Part shown: piece after piece, positions 1 to 5,949 of the stretch
Position numbering within the stretch: position 1 is the stretch's first letter
How the letters are laid out: every line of letters begins with the position of its first letter
Source of the DNA: an uncultured Prevotella sp.
Lineage (GTDB): Bacteria > Bacteroidota > Bacteroidia > Bacteroidales > Bacteroidaceae
Assembly (NCBI GenBank): GCA_900548585.1
Contig: URLI01000016.1
Location: 1 to 42,988 of the forward strand
Direction: 5' to 3'
DNA: 42,988 nt
Made by a program: the position numbers and the translations under genes
Notes under the pieces: generated by a model
Seen by the model: only the letters and a program-made list of their open reading frames with translations
What the model was told of the DNA's origin: nothing
The model's database searches: none

Positions 1-128
1 GTTGTCATAACAATTTGTTGTCATAACAATTTGTTGTCATAACAATTTGTTGTCAAGACTATCTGTTGTCAAGACTATCTGTTGTCAAAACAAACTATCG
101 TCAAAACAAACTATCGTCAAAACAAACT
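1..128. repeat. 16-bp tandem direct repeats, eight units
   Basis: Eight contiguous 16-nt units can be read. Three copies of GTTGTCATAACAATTT (1-48) are followed by two of GTTGTCAAGACTATCT (49-80). Then come GTTGTCAAAACAAACT (81-96) and two of ATCGTCAAAACAAACT (97-128). The TGTCA/CGTCA core is kept while the rest drifts in blocks, as in iterons or multi-site protein-binding arrays. The array may extend left of the window. It lies about 170 bp upstream of the promoter of the small HTH genes. Binding or replication function is inference. Confidence 0.85.
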
Positions 129-131
129 ATT

Positions 132-176
132 GATAGTTCGACATCTCGATTTGTCGAACTATCGAACTGTCGATAG
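132..176. repeat. Inverted repeats beside the 16-bp array
   Basis: Arms 132-142 and 153-163 are perfect 11-nt inverted repeats with a 10-nt spacer (core ATAGTTCGAC / GTCGAACTAT). A second dyad, CTATCG (159-164) / CGATAG (171-176), overlaps the right arm. Such a block beside iteron-like repeats could be an operator, a recombination site or part of an origin; the sequence alone does not decide. Confidence 0.6.
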
Positions 177-299
177 ACCAACAAATATGCAATAAAAGGA
201 AAGAACTGGCACCTCATCTCATTACCGCAATAACGCTGAGGGATTTCCTCGTGGTCTTTTCTCTTGTTTTCCTGACATTTCCCTGCTTTTCCTCATCCC

Positions 300-330
300 T
301 TGTAGCGATGCTCTTGACCACTTACTTTTG
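300..330 (+). promoter_or_regulatory. Bacteroidetes-type promoter for the mobilisation operon
   Basis: TTG at 300-302, a 20-nt spacer and TACTTTTG at 323-330 match the Bacteroidetes sigma consensus (TTTG/TTG, 19-21 nt, TAnnTTTG). It lies about 80 bp upstream of the first HTH gene and points at it. Confidence 0.65.
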
Positions 331-410
331 CACCCGATAAGTACGGCAACGGGCAGCGTAACAGCTCGTTTGCCGAGTAACAATAACGTAATCAAAACAA
401 AATTAAGGCA

Positions 411-680
411 ATGAAACTCATTATCATCGACCGCAAAGTGTGGGAGCGACACCGCTCCGAGTTTGCAGACTTTATCCACCGAGTGAAAAAACTCATCGGC
501 AATCCTCCCGAGACCGAGCAATGGCTCAACAACGAAGCCGTGTGCAAGCGTTTAGGCATCAGCAAGCGTACCCTACAATCATACCGAGATACGGGCAAAA
601 TCCCTTTCTCAATGATTGGACACAAGTGTTATTACAAACAGACCGACATCAGCGAAATGCTGAATGAAGTCAAAAAATGA
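411..680 (+). CDS. Small helix-turn-helix DNA-binding protein (excisionase/MerR-like)
   Basis: An 89-aa protein. The C-terminal half holds a winged-helix HTH_17-type module: 'CKRLGISKRTLQSYRDTG', then 'IPFSMIGHKCYY' and 'DISEML', at about residues 46-86. This module is common in small regulators and excisionase-like proteins that open mobilisation regions of Bacteroides elements. The N-terminal 40 residues are charged and not recognised. It is followed 7 nt later by a paralogous gene, and both lie upstream of DUF3408 and mob genes, so a role in regulating or assembling the mobile element is likely. Function as activator, repressor or excision factor cannot be told from sequence. Confidence 0.8.
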   Translation: MKLIIIDRKVWERHRSEFADFIHRVKKLIGNPPETEQWLNNEAVCKRLGISKRTLQSYRDTGKIPFSMIGHKCYYKQTDISEMLNEVKK

Positions 681-687
681 ATGAATT

Positions 688-1002
688 ATGGCAGAGAATG
701 AAATCATTACGCGGGAAGACCCTCAGATGCAGTTGTTTTCACAACTGATGGAAGGCACTTTGAAGAAGTTGGAGCGGTATTGTGCCACAGCTCGTCCGAT
801 GTTAGATGGCGAGGTTTACCTTTCGAGCGAGGAAGTGTGCAGGCAATTACGGCTCAGCACACGCACGCTCCAAGAGTACAGAAACTCAGGAACGCTTCCT
901 TTCTACAAAATCGGAGGGAAGATACTCTACAAGCAGAGCGACATACAAGCCATGCTTGAAAAACACTATAACCCGATACCCAAGAAATTATGGCAAGAAT
1001 AG
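688..1002 (+). CDS. Second small helix-turn-helix protein, paralogue of the preceding gene
   Basis: A 104-aa protein with the same HTH_17-type module as its upstream neighbour: 'VCRQLRLSTRTLQEYRNSG', then 'LPFYKIGGKILYKQSDI', about residues 50-93. The two share most residues of the recognition helix and wing but have unrelated N-termini, so this is an old tandem duplication. The 3' end overlaps the start of the DUF3408 gene by 13 nt, indicating an operon with coupled translation. Paired HTH genes of this kind are usual at the head of Bacteroides mobilisation modules. The exact role is not known. Confidence 0.8.
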   Translation: MAENEIITREDPQMQLFSQLMEGTLKKLERYCATARPMLDGEVYLSSEEVCRQLRLSTRTLQEYRNSGTLPFYKIGGKILYKQSDIQAMLEKHYNPIPKKLWQE

Positions 1003-1499
1003 ATGAAAAAAGGAAACAACGCTTGGAACAAGCCATTAGAGATATGGGAAATTATGGCGTTAAGCTCCGCAAGCCCGAAGAGTTACCCGATTTTGACCAG
1101 CCCTCCGATTATGAAGAGGAAAAGAGAAGGTTTGAGCCTGTTGATAAAGTTGAGGAACAAAATGACAAGGAGAGTAACGAGGATTTTTCTCAACCGTCCT
1201 ATCAAGAAACAGCGTTGTCGCCAACAGAAAGGGCTACTTCTACCGAAGAATTTCATCAAAGAATGGGAAAAACAAAGGACAGAAAGCAATTATCCGAGTT
1301 TCAGGGGAAATATCTCCAGCCCTTTCGCAACAGCCACCGCAAAGCCGTGTATGTATCAGAGGAAATCCAACGAAAGTTAGACTTCGTGGTGCGGAGAATC
1401 GGTGAGCATGGAGCGAGCGTTTCGGGATATGTCGAACAGGTACTGCGGGAACACCTCGACCAATACAAGGAAGATGTGGAAAGATGGAGGAAACTCTGA
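990..1499 (+). CDS. DUF3408 domain protein of a mobile element
   Basis: A 169-aa protein. Residues 1-100 are highly charged and low in complexity (many E, K and R), and the conserved part is C-terminal, about 115-169. It includes 'KAVYVSEEIQRKLDFVVRRI' and 'SVSGYVEQVLREHL', matching the DUF3408 family found in Bacteroidetes conjugative and mobilizable transposons. The C-terminal fold resembles ribbon-helix-helix DNA-binding proteins, so a relaxosome accessory or regulatory role is plausible but inferred. The ATG at 990 lies inside the previous gene. The next gene follows after a 195-bp gap that holds inverted repeats. Confidence 0.8.
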   Translation: MARIDEKRKQRLEQAIRDMGNYGVKLRKPEELPDFDQPSDYEEEKRRFEPVDKVEEQNDKESNEDFSQPSYQETALSPTERATSTEEFHQRMGKTKDRKQLSEFQGKYLQPFRNSHRKAVYVSEEIQRKLDFVVRRIGEHGASVSGYVEQVLREHLDQYKEDVERWRKL

Positions 1500-1533
1500 A
1501 TTACTGCATTCCTCGAATGCAAGCCTACGCCGA

Positions 1534-1690
1534 GTTACTGTATTCAATGAATGCAGTAACACAGCAGGGGCTTATAATCCCATTTTCTACATCAGCAAGG
1601 TGTGTCTTTGTACCACAAATTACCATTTGTACCACAAAGACCCTTGCCCCGAAAGGGGGATTAAATCACTCCAAAGTCGTGATTAAAGGA
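1534..1690. other. Candidate origin of transfer (oriT-like inverted repeats)
   Basis: Four structured elements are packed between the DUF3408 and mobA-like genes. They are a 12-nt inverted repeat with one mismatch (1534-1545 / 1549-1560), a direct repeat of TTTGTACCACAAA (around 1606-1639), a CCCC-GAAA-GGGG hairpin (about 1647-1658), and AATCAC / GTGATT arms (1665-1670 / 1679-1684). Mobilizable elements commonly place oriT immediately upstream of relaxosome genes. The nick site is not identified. Confidence 0.45.
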
Positions 1691-1694
1691 AGCT

Positions 1695-2108
1695 ATGAAT
1701 AAGGAAGAGGAATTGCGTTCTAAGCGAAAAGAAGTTGAAAAGCCACGCTGGGACAACTGGCATGTACGGCTGCCCAACCCCAAAGACCAGCAAAGGGCGA
1801 TTGACTTGTTTCAGCGTTCAGGGGCCGAGACCAAGTCGGATTTTGTGCGCGGGCGTATTCTTGGCGATAGTTTTAAGGTCATTACGGTGGACAAATCTGC
1901 CGTGGAATACTACCGGAAACTCTCAGAACTGACGGCACAAATCCATAAGATTGGAGTGCTATATAATCAAACTGTTCGTGCCATCAACAGTTATCATTCG
2001 GTCAAGACAGCACAAATCCTGCTTGAAAAATTGGAGAAACTGTCGACTCAAATCATAGCCTTACAGGAGCAGGCTATCAATCTGACCATAGACTACCGCA
2101 AAAGATGA
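1695..2108 (+). CDS. Mobilisation accessory protein (MobA/MobC-like)
   Basis: A 137-aa protein resembling the small MobA/MobC-type relaxosome proteins of Bacteroides mobilizable elements. An N-terminal DNA-binding-like region contains 'WDNWHVRLPNPKDQQRAIDL' and 'SGAETKSDFVRGRILG', about residues 20-55. A C-terminal helical, coiled-coil-prone segment with regular L/I/V spacing spans about 75-135. The stop overlaps the start of the relaxase gene (2105) by 4 nt, typical of a mobA-mobB pair. Its likely role is to help the relaxase bind and open oriT. Because the downstream relaxase is broken, it is probably no longer useful here except in trans. Confidence 0.75.
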   Translation: MNKEEELRSKRKEVEKPRWDNWHVRLPNPKDQQRAIDLFQRSGAETKSDFVRGRILGDSFKVITVDKSAVEYYRKLSELTAQIHKIGVLYNQTVRAINSYHSVKTAQILLEKLEKLSTQIIALQEQAINLTIDYRKR

Positions 2109-2323
2109 TAGCGAAGATTTCAGCCACGAAGAACCTTGGAGGGGCACTCGGCTACAACTTCAAGAAAGTGGAGAAAGGAGAAGCGAGCATCCTTCTTGCC
2201 GCAGAACTGTATCAAAGCAACGATGGTAATTACACGATGGAGGATGTGCTGGCCGATATTCAGGCTTTGATACCTAAAAAAAGCCGAACGAAGAAGACGG
2301 TGTTCCATTGTTCGCTCAATCCG
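2105..2323 (+). pseudogene. 5' fragment of a MobB-type relaxase, truncated
   Basis: The first 73 codons match the N-terminus of Bacteroidetes MobB-type relaxases: 'MIAKISATKNLGGALGYNFK', the 'KVEKGEA' region, and the 'VFHCSLNP' strand at about residues 66-73. In intact relaxases SLNP is followed by a conserved helix and the HxxxHxH metal site. Here similarity stops at about 2323 and the frame runs into unrelated residues, ending at 2536. The catalytic histidines are absent, so the product cannot nick DNA. The break marks the edge of the element or the site of a later deletion or insertion. The neighbouring sequence carries minus-strand coding remnants. Confidence 0.75.
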
Positions 2324-2332
2324 TCTATGAAA

Positions 2333-2518
2333 TCAATTAAATCGAATTTTGGAGGAATATTTTTCCAGCTGAATTTGTTCGTATTCTCTATCGTTACTTT
2401 CTGTGAGAGATATGGAAGGCTGAGAAATGGCTTTTCCTCCTGTGTGAGCCTTCGGGTAATCCTTCTGATATGCGGCAAACTTGCAGTAGCTATCTGTGGT
2501 AATACTCCTAACATACTC
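2333..2518 (-). pseudogene. Degenerate coding fragment, unrecognised
   Basis: On the minus strand, 61 codons are open between a TGA at 2519-2521 and a TGA at 2333-2335, with no start codon. The composition is protein-like (polar and charged, with the run 'YCKFAAYQKDYPKAHTGGK'), so it looks like the C-terminus of a lost gene. Its end coincides with the relaxase breakpoint at about 2323. I do not recognise the family. It could be coincidental. Confidence 0.3.
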
Positions 2519-2548
2519 TCATCCAGGGAAGAGTAACCTTGCCACAAC

Positions 2549-2750
2549 TTATGGTGTAAGCATGACCTCCCTGTCCCGTGGAAGCTTTTCATGAAGAGCA
2601 TGTCGCCGGGACACACTCAGTAAGTCCCTGCTATCGTATCTGGTTTCCGATTGCCAAAACGCCATCATGCCATTTTTCTTAGGGCTGTCATATATGCTTA
2701 TTCCGTTAGCAATGTTGGTAGCTTGACTTTTGTGAGATGGCTGGTGCGTT
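2549..2750 (-). pseudogene. Second degenerate coding fragment, unrecognised
   Basis: About 65 minus-strand codons are open without a start, from an in-frame TAG near 2751 to a TAA at 2549-2551. The stretch includes 'NGMMAFWQSETRYDSRDLLS' and ends 'REVMLTP'. Together with the adjacent fragment at 2333-2518 it may be the remains of one frameshifted gene. The family is not recognised. The segment separates the broken mobile element from the RHS locus. Confidence 0.3.
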
Positions 2751-2762
2751 TCCTACGTAATT

Positions 2763-2797
2763 ATTTTAACGTGAATTCGACGAATTCACGTTAAAAT
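2763..2797. terminator. Perfect 17-bp palindrome at the end of the RHS locus
   Basis: Arms 2763-2779 and 2781-2797 are perfect inverted repeats (ATTTTAACGTGAATTCG and its complement) with one central base. It starts 8 nt past the stop of the last RHS-locus lipoprotein on the minus strand. This gives a very stable stem but no clear U-tract. It could serve as a bidirectional terminator or mRNA 3' stabiliser, or be a dispersed palindromic repeat. Termination is inference from position. Confidence 0.5.
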
Positions 2798-2805
2798 GGA
2801 TGATT

Positions 2806-3318
2806 TCATTGTTTATATTTATCAATATTCTTTGTCCACGGCAATGCTTTCCCATTAGAAAAAGATTGCCAAATATTATTTACATCAAATGTTTTAAGAT
2901 TAGATAATCGACAATCTGATGCAAATAAAAGAAAGTCTTTTTGTGTCTTAAAGCCATAAATCCTATTCTCATTAGCATTAATAATAAACCATGCTTCTTT
3001 GACTGGCTGTCCGGAAACTATCGGTTCTCCTTTACAATATAATAATATATACGGAGGATATACGCCCACTCTCTTAACATCGCTCGGTCCCTGTATATTT
3101 TGAATAGTTGTCGGAGGAATTTTTGTATCTACAATCCACTGGACATTATCGGTGCACGTTACTTCGAAAGGTTTAATTAGAGGTATCCTCATGTAATCCC
3201 AACCTGAAGTCCTTGTATAAAAATCCTCTTTGCTATCTTTTCTGTTATTTGTATTTGTACAACAACAAAAGAGTGCAAAGGAGAGATACATTATTAATTT
3301 CATTTTTTTATTTGCCAT
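2806..3318 (-). CDS. Lipoprotein, orphan immunity candidate of the RHS locus
   Basis: A 170-aa protein with a short hydrophobic signal and lipobox ('YLSFALFCCC'), so a lipid-anchored envelope protein. Translation may begin at 3318 (MANKK) or at the internal ATG at 3303 (MKLIMYL), which gives a cleaner signal peptide. The mature part ('MRIPLIKPFEVTC', 'AWFIINANENRIYGF') resembles small proteins seen next to Bacteroidetes RHS genes, but no catalytic motif is visible. It is AT-rich compared with the RHS cores. It follows the lipoprotein gene at 3380 by 61 bp and has no RHS tip of its own, so its toxin partner appears lost or lies elsewhere. An immunity function is inferred from context. Confidence 0.6.
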   Translation of the reverse strand: MANKKMKLIMYLSFALFCCCTNTNNRKDSKEDFYTRTSGWDYMRIPLIKPFEVTCTDNVQWIVDTKIPPTTIQNIQGPSDVKRVGVYPPYILLYCKGEPIVSGQPVKEAWFIINANENRIYGFKTQKDFLLFASDCRLSNLKTFDVNNIWQSFSNGKALPWTKNIDKYKQ

Positions 3319-3379
3319 CTTGCTTCTATTGTTATTTTGTCATTACCTCCCAAAACGTCATGATACTCAATTTAGCATA

Positions 3380-3817
3380 TTACTTATCGTATTGTTTTAT
3401 AAATTTATATTTTATCATTTCATCAGGATCACCTTTCCATATAAATAAATCCCATGGTGGATTATCCTCGTTGAAGCCTTGACCTGAAATAAAAAATATT
3501 ATTTCACCTTGCCCTCTCATATCTTCTAAACCATAAGTTATTTTTATACCTTCATTAATTCCAAAGAGGATACCACTGTTTACGTCCTTTTCAATCTGCC
3601 ATGTACCATTTGTATTTAATTTCCTTAATTCATCGGTTGCAGTGTTTATAATGTTATAATTTAGAGATTTCAAGACACAAGTGCCATCTTTATTAATCAT
3701 TATTTCAGCGCCGTCATCAGCTTTCCAATTCCCAATAAAGTAAGTATTCTCTATTTGGGGAGAATTACAGCCAAATAAAAATACAATACAACTGTATATT
3801 AAATACTTCAATTTCAT
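3380..3817 (-). CDS. Lipoprotein, probable immunity protein for the adjacent RHS tip
   Basis: A 145-aa protein starting at the ATG at 3817 (MKLKYLIYSCIVFLFGC), which gives a standard lipoprotein signal peptide. A longer reading from 3847 only adds residues overlapping the RHS tip. The ATG overlaps the upstream stop codon by one base, so translation is probably coupled. The mature part resembles small lipocalin-like lipoproteins: 'YFIGNWKADDGAEIMINKDG', then beta-rich alternation and 'GTWQIEKD'. By position it should neutralise the toxin encoded just upstream. Lipid anchoring suggests the toxin acts in the periplasm. No database family is assigned. Confidence 0.65.
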   Translation of the reverse strand: MKLKYLIYSCIVFLFGCNSPQIENTYFIGNWKADDGAEIMINKDGTCVLKSLNYNIINTATDELRKLNTNGTWQIEKDVNSGILFGINEGIKITYGLEDMRGQGEIIFFISGQGFNEDNPPWDLFIWKGDPDEMIKYKFIKQYDK

Positions 3818-5037
3818 TATCGTCTCATTTGTAAAGTTTCTGTCCATCTAAATGATTGTGAAGTTATTGAACCCCATCCCTTTTTAAATTTTTTATTTAT
3901 CATACTACCAACAGTTTTCTGCCAAATAGGCAAATATCCTAAAATAGGAGGTCTAGATGCCGATTGCATAGTGGAGGTATTATATATCGAGAAAGTAACA
4001 GATATTGTCCCATTCTCTGCATTGGGTTTCGCTACCCAGTCTAAATTGTAAGAGCCAAGATAAGTTACAGCAAGATTTCCTGTTAATCCTCCTGTAATTA
4101 GGGTTGAATAATCTCTTATGTACAAACCGACACCTTCAATACCGCCTAATTTATAGGGATTAGTACCTTTTAAGGCTCCCCCATTCATAACATTATTAAT
4201 AATCATATTTCTTGTATCTTCAATATGCTCATGTTTTTTGAGCATTTCTGTAAACAGATCTCCATTTGTAAAATCTCTATGTCTTGGTCCTTTACCAGTA
4301 AGCCATTCTGTTCCAACTTGAAAAGGAGTTACAGTAGAATTTGGCCATGTAAATGAAACGTCATTTGCATTATTACCTAAATAAACACTAGTTTGCCCAT
4401 TTTCTCCAGTTTGCCCATTAATTGTTGCATTGTTAATAATACTCCCATTAGGTTTATATACATCATAGCCTAATTGGCTATAATTATCAGCAGTAACTTT
4501 TGCATCATACGTGTACGTTGTTGTTCCATTTTCATTATTTTTACCACCCCAACCATCTGGTTCCATACCAGTTGGATCAATTAATATTATAGGATTATCC
4601 ATTGTATAGCAATACCCTGTTAAATTCGGATATTTCTCAGCCATCGGGTCTACCCCTAACCACATGGAGATTTTGGGGTCCATGTATCTTGCACCATAAT
4701 AGTATAATCCGGTTTCTTCATCCAATTCCTTGGCGTTGAAGAGGTAAGGCGTGTTCCATGTGTTGTTGCGTTCTTCGATAAACACCTCACCGAAGGGCAC
4801 ATACTCGATGTGCTGAGCTACCTCGCCGTCAAGATTGGTGATGTAGCTTGAGCTGCCCAAGTGGTCGGGGTGGTAGTAGAACTGCATCTTTTCGTAGTCG
4901 TCGTTCGGCTTGAAGTTGCCGTTTGCAGCCCTTGTGCGTGCCATAGCCCTTGCCTGTGCTGCCTCCGGCGTACCATCATTGCAGCAGAAGCCTTGACCAT
5001 TCACGTAGTCATCGTTGTCCTTACCATTATATGGCAA
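3817..5037 (-). CDS. Displaced RHS core fragment with unrecognised C-terminal tip (orphan cassette 2)
   Basis: Up to 406 aa from a TTG at 5037. Residues 1-130 are the end of the RHS core ('FYYHPDHLGSSSYITNLDGE', 'EETGLYYYGARYMDP', 'NPIILIDPTG'). After 'DPTGMEPDGWGG' there are about 260 residues of variable tip, including 'GKGPRHRDF' and 'GWGSITSQSFRWTE', with no motif I can name. Homology to the full-length RHS gene continues upstream in frame to 5153, where it stops abruptly. A TAA lies three codons before that point, so there is no natural start or promoter. It looks like a silent cassette that becomes active by recombination into the full-length gene. Its own low-level translation cannot be excluded. 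Confidence 0.75.
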   Translation of the reverse strand: MPYNGKDNDDYVNGQGFCCNDGTPEAAQARAMARTRAANGNFKPNDDYEKMQFYYHPDHLGSSSYITNLDGEVAQHIEYVPFGEVFIEERNNTWNTPYLFNAKELDEETGLYYYGARYMDPKISMWLGVDPMAEKYPNLTGYCYTMDNPIILIDPTGMEPDGWGGKNNENGTTTYTYDAKVTADNYSQLGYDVYKPNGSIINNATINGQTGENGQTSVYLGNNANDVSFTWPNSTVTPFQVGTEWLTGKGPRHRDFTNGDLFTEMLKKHEHIEDTRNMIINNVMNGGALKGTNPYKLGGIEGVGLYIRDYSTLITGGLTGNLAVTYLGSYNLDWVAKPNAENGTISVTFSIYNTSTMQSASRPPILGYLPIWQKTVGSMINKKFKKGWGSITSQSFRWTETLQMRR

Positions 5038-5153
5038 GTCAAACGTTTTGTAATTGTCTTTAATGGATTGTAACTGCTGGTTGTACTTATCCTTGTAGTT
5101 AATGGTAAGACCATCAGCTTCATTGCCTGCATACGGTATTCGTCTTGGGTCTG

Positions 5154-5478
5154 TCTCTTATGTTCACCGATATATGCTGCTTTTTTGATTTTATTTCAAA
5201 TTCAATCATAATTTCTAATTAATTATGGTTATCAATTATTTAACGTCGTTCTTTCCTGTTTTATTGCTTACGGCTTTTAATACCCACATAATGGTTATGA
5301 TGAACACCCATATAAGGGTATTGCCCGTTACCCTTATAAGGGTGTTGGGGCATACCCTTGTATGGGTAAGTTCAAACTGTTTATATATGGTTTACCATAG
5401 TCTTGCTGTTTTTGTTATACAATCTGTTCTTTATCGCTGCTGTGGCTTGGCGTTTCCGTGCCACGTTTGTTATTCTTT
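5154..5478. other. Non-coding spacer between RHS cassettes
   Basis: This 325-bp AT-rich spacer begins exactly where homology to the RHS core stops. It holds no convincing gene on either strand. Its middle third carries nested inverted repeats (5306-5367). It separates the stop of the metallopeptidase cassette's lipoprotein from the second orphan core, breaking the otherwise tight gene packing. Confidence 0.7.
5306..5367. repeat. Nested inverted repeats in the cassette spacer
   Basis: Outer arms 5306-5320 (ACCCATATAAGGGTA) and 5353-5367 (TACCCTTGTATGGGT) pair with one mismatch. Between them ACCCTTATAAGGGT (5330-5343) is a perfect 14-bp palindrome built from the same ACCC...GGGT motif. The structure could be a terminator for the upstream cassette, a protein-binding site or a recombination focus; the sequence does not decide. 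Confidence 0.65.
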
Positions 5479-5949
5479 TTATTTTGATAACTCTCGATTT
5501 GGAGCATTATCCATATGAGAAACTATTTCGTCGACAGTATTCAATTCTTTATATGTGTCAACTAATGGTCTTCCGAACGAATCTGTTTTGAAAGTAACGC
5601 AACCACCATTTCTATCTCCATTTGAGTGATTTTCTATTGTGTATCTTGTAAAAGATTTGAGATTTATTTTTTGCATTTCCTTGGGATGTAGTGCCGTCGT
5701 AACTTTGTAAGATGGATTATTTCTATTGAAATAGAATACATTAACTGCTACGGAATCTTTTCTAAGTTCCACATCATATATCATGTAATTTAATCCATCT
5801 TCTTCTATTGACATATAATAAATACCATTTCCTTGTTTTGTATATACTCCTTTATCGTTAATATCAAGAGAAATTGAGTTATCTGAGCATCCTGCCAATA
5901 TTGCACAAGCAACAATATATCGCATAGCATTACTTATTTTGATTTTCAT
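5479..5949 (-). CDS. Lipoprotein, probable immunity protein for the metallopeptidase RHS tip
   Basis: A 156-aa protein from the ATG at 5949 (MKIKISNAM), preceded by a GGGAAG-type ribosome-binding site. The ATG at 5967 would put six residues before it and is less likely. A signal peptide ends in the lipobox 'ILAGC', so the protein should be lipid-anchored in the envelope. The mature region is beta-rich with no catalytic motif. It overlaps the 3' end of the RHS cassette by 20 nt, which fits co-translation with its toxin. Immunity is inferred from position; a periplasmic target for the toxin follows from the lipoprotein signal. Confidence 0.65.
   Translation of the reverse strand: MKIKISNAMRYIVACAILAGCSDNSISLDINDKGVYTKQGNGIYYMSIEEDGLNYMIYDVELRKDSVAVNVFYFNRNNPSYKVTTALHPKEMQKINLKSFTRYTIENHSNGDRNGGCVTFKTDSFGRPLVDTYKELNTVDEIVSHMDNAPNRELSK

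Noticed and set aside
1..128. CRISPR array
   Set aside because: Units are contiguous 16-mers with no unique spacers of 30 nt or so.
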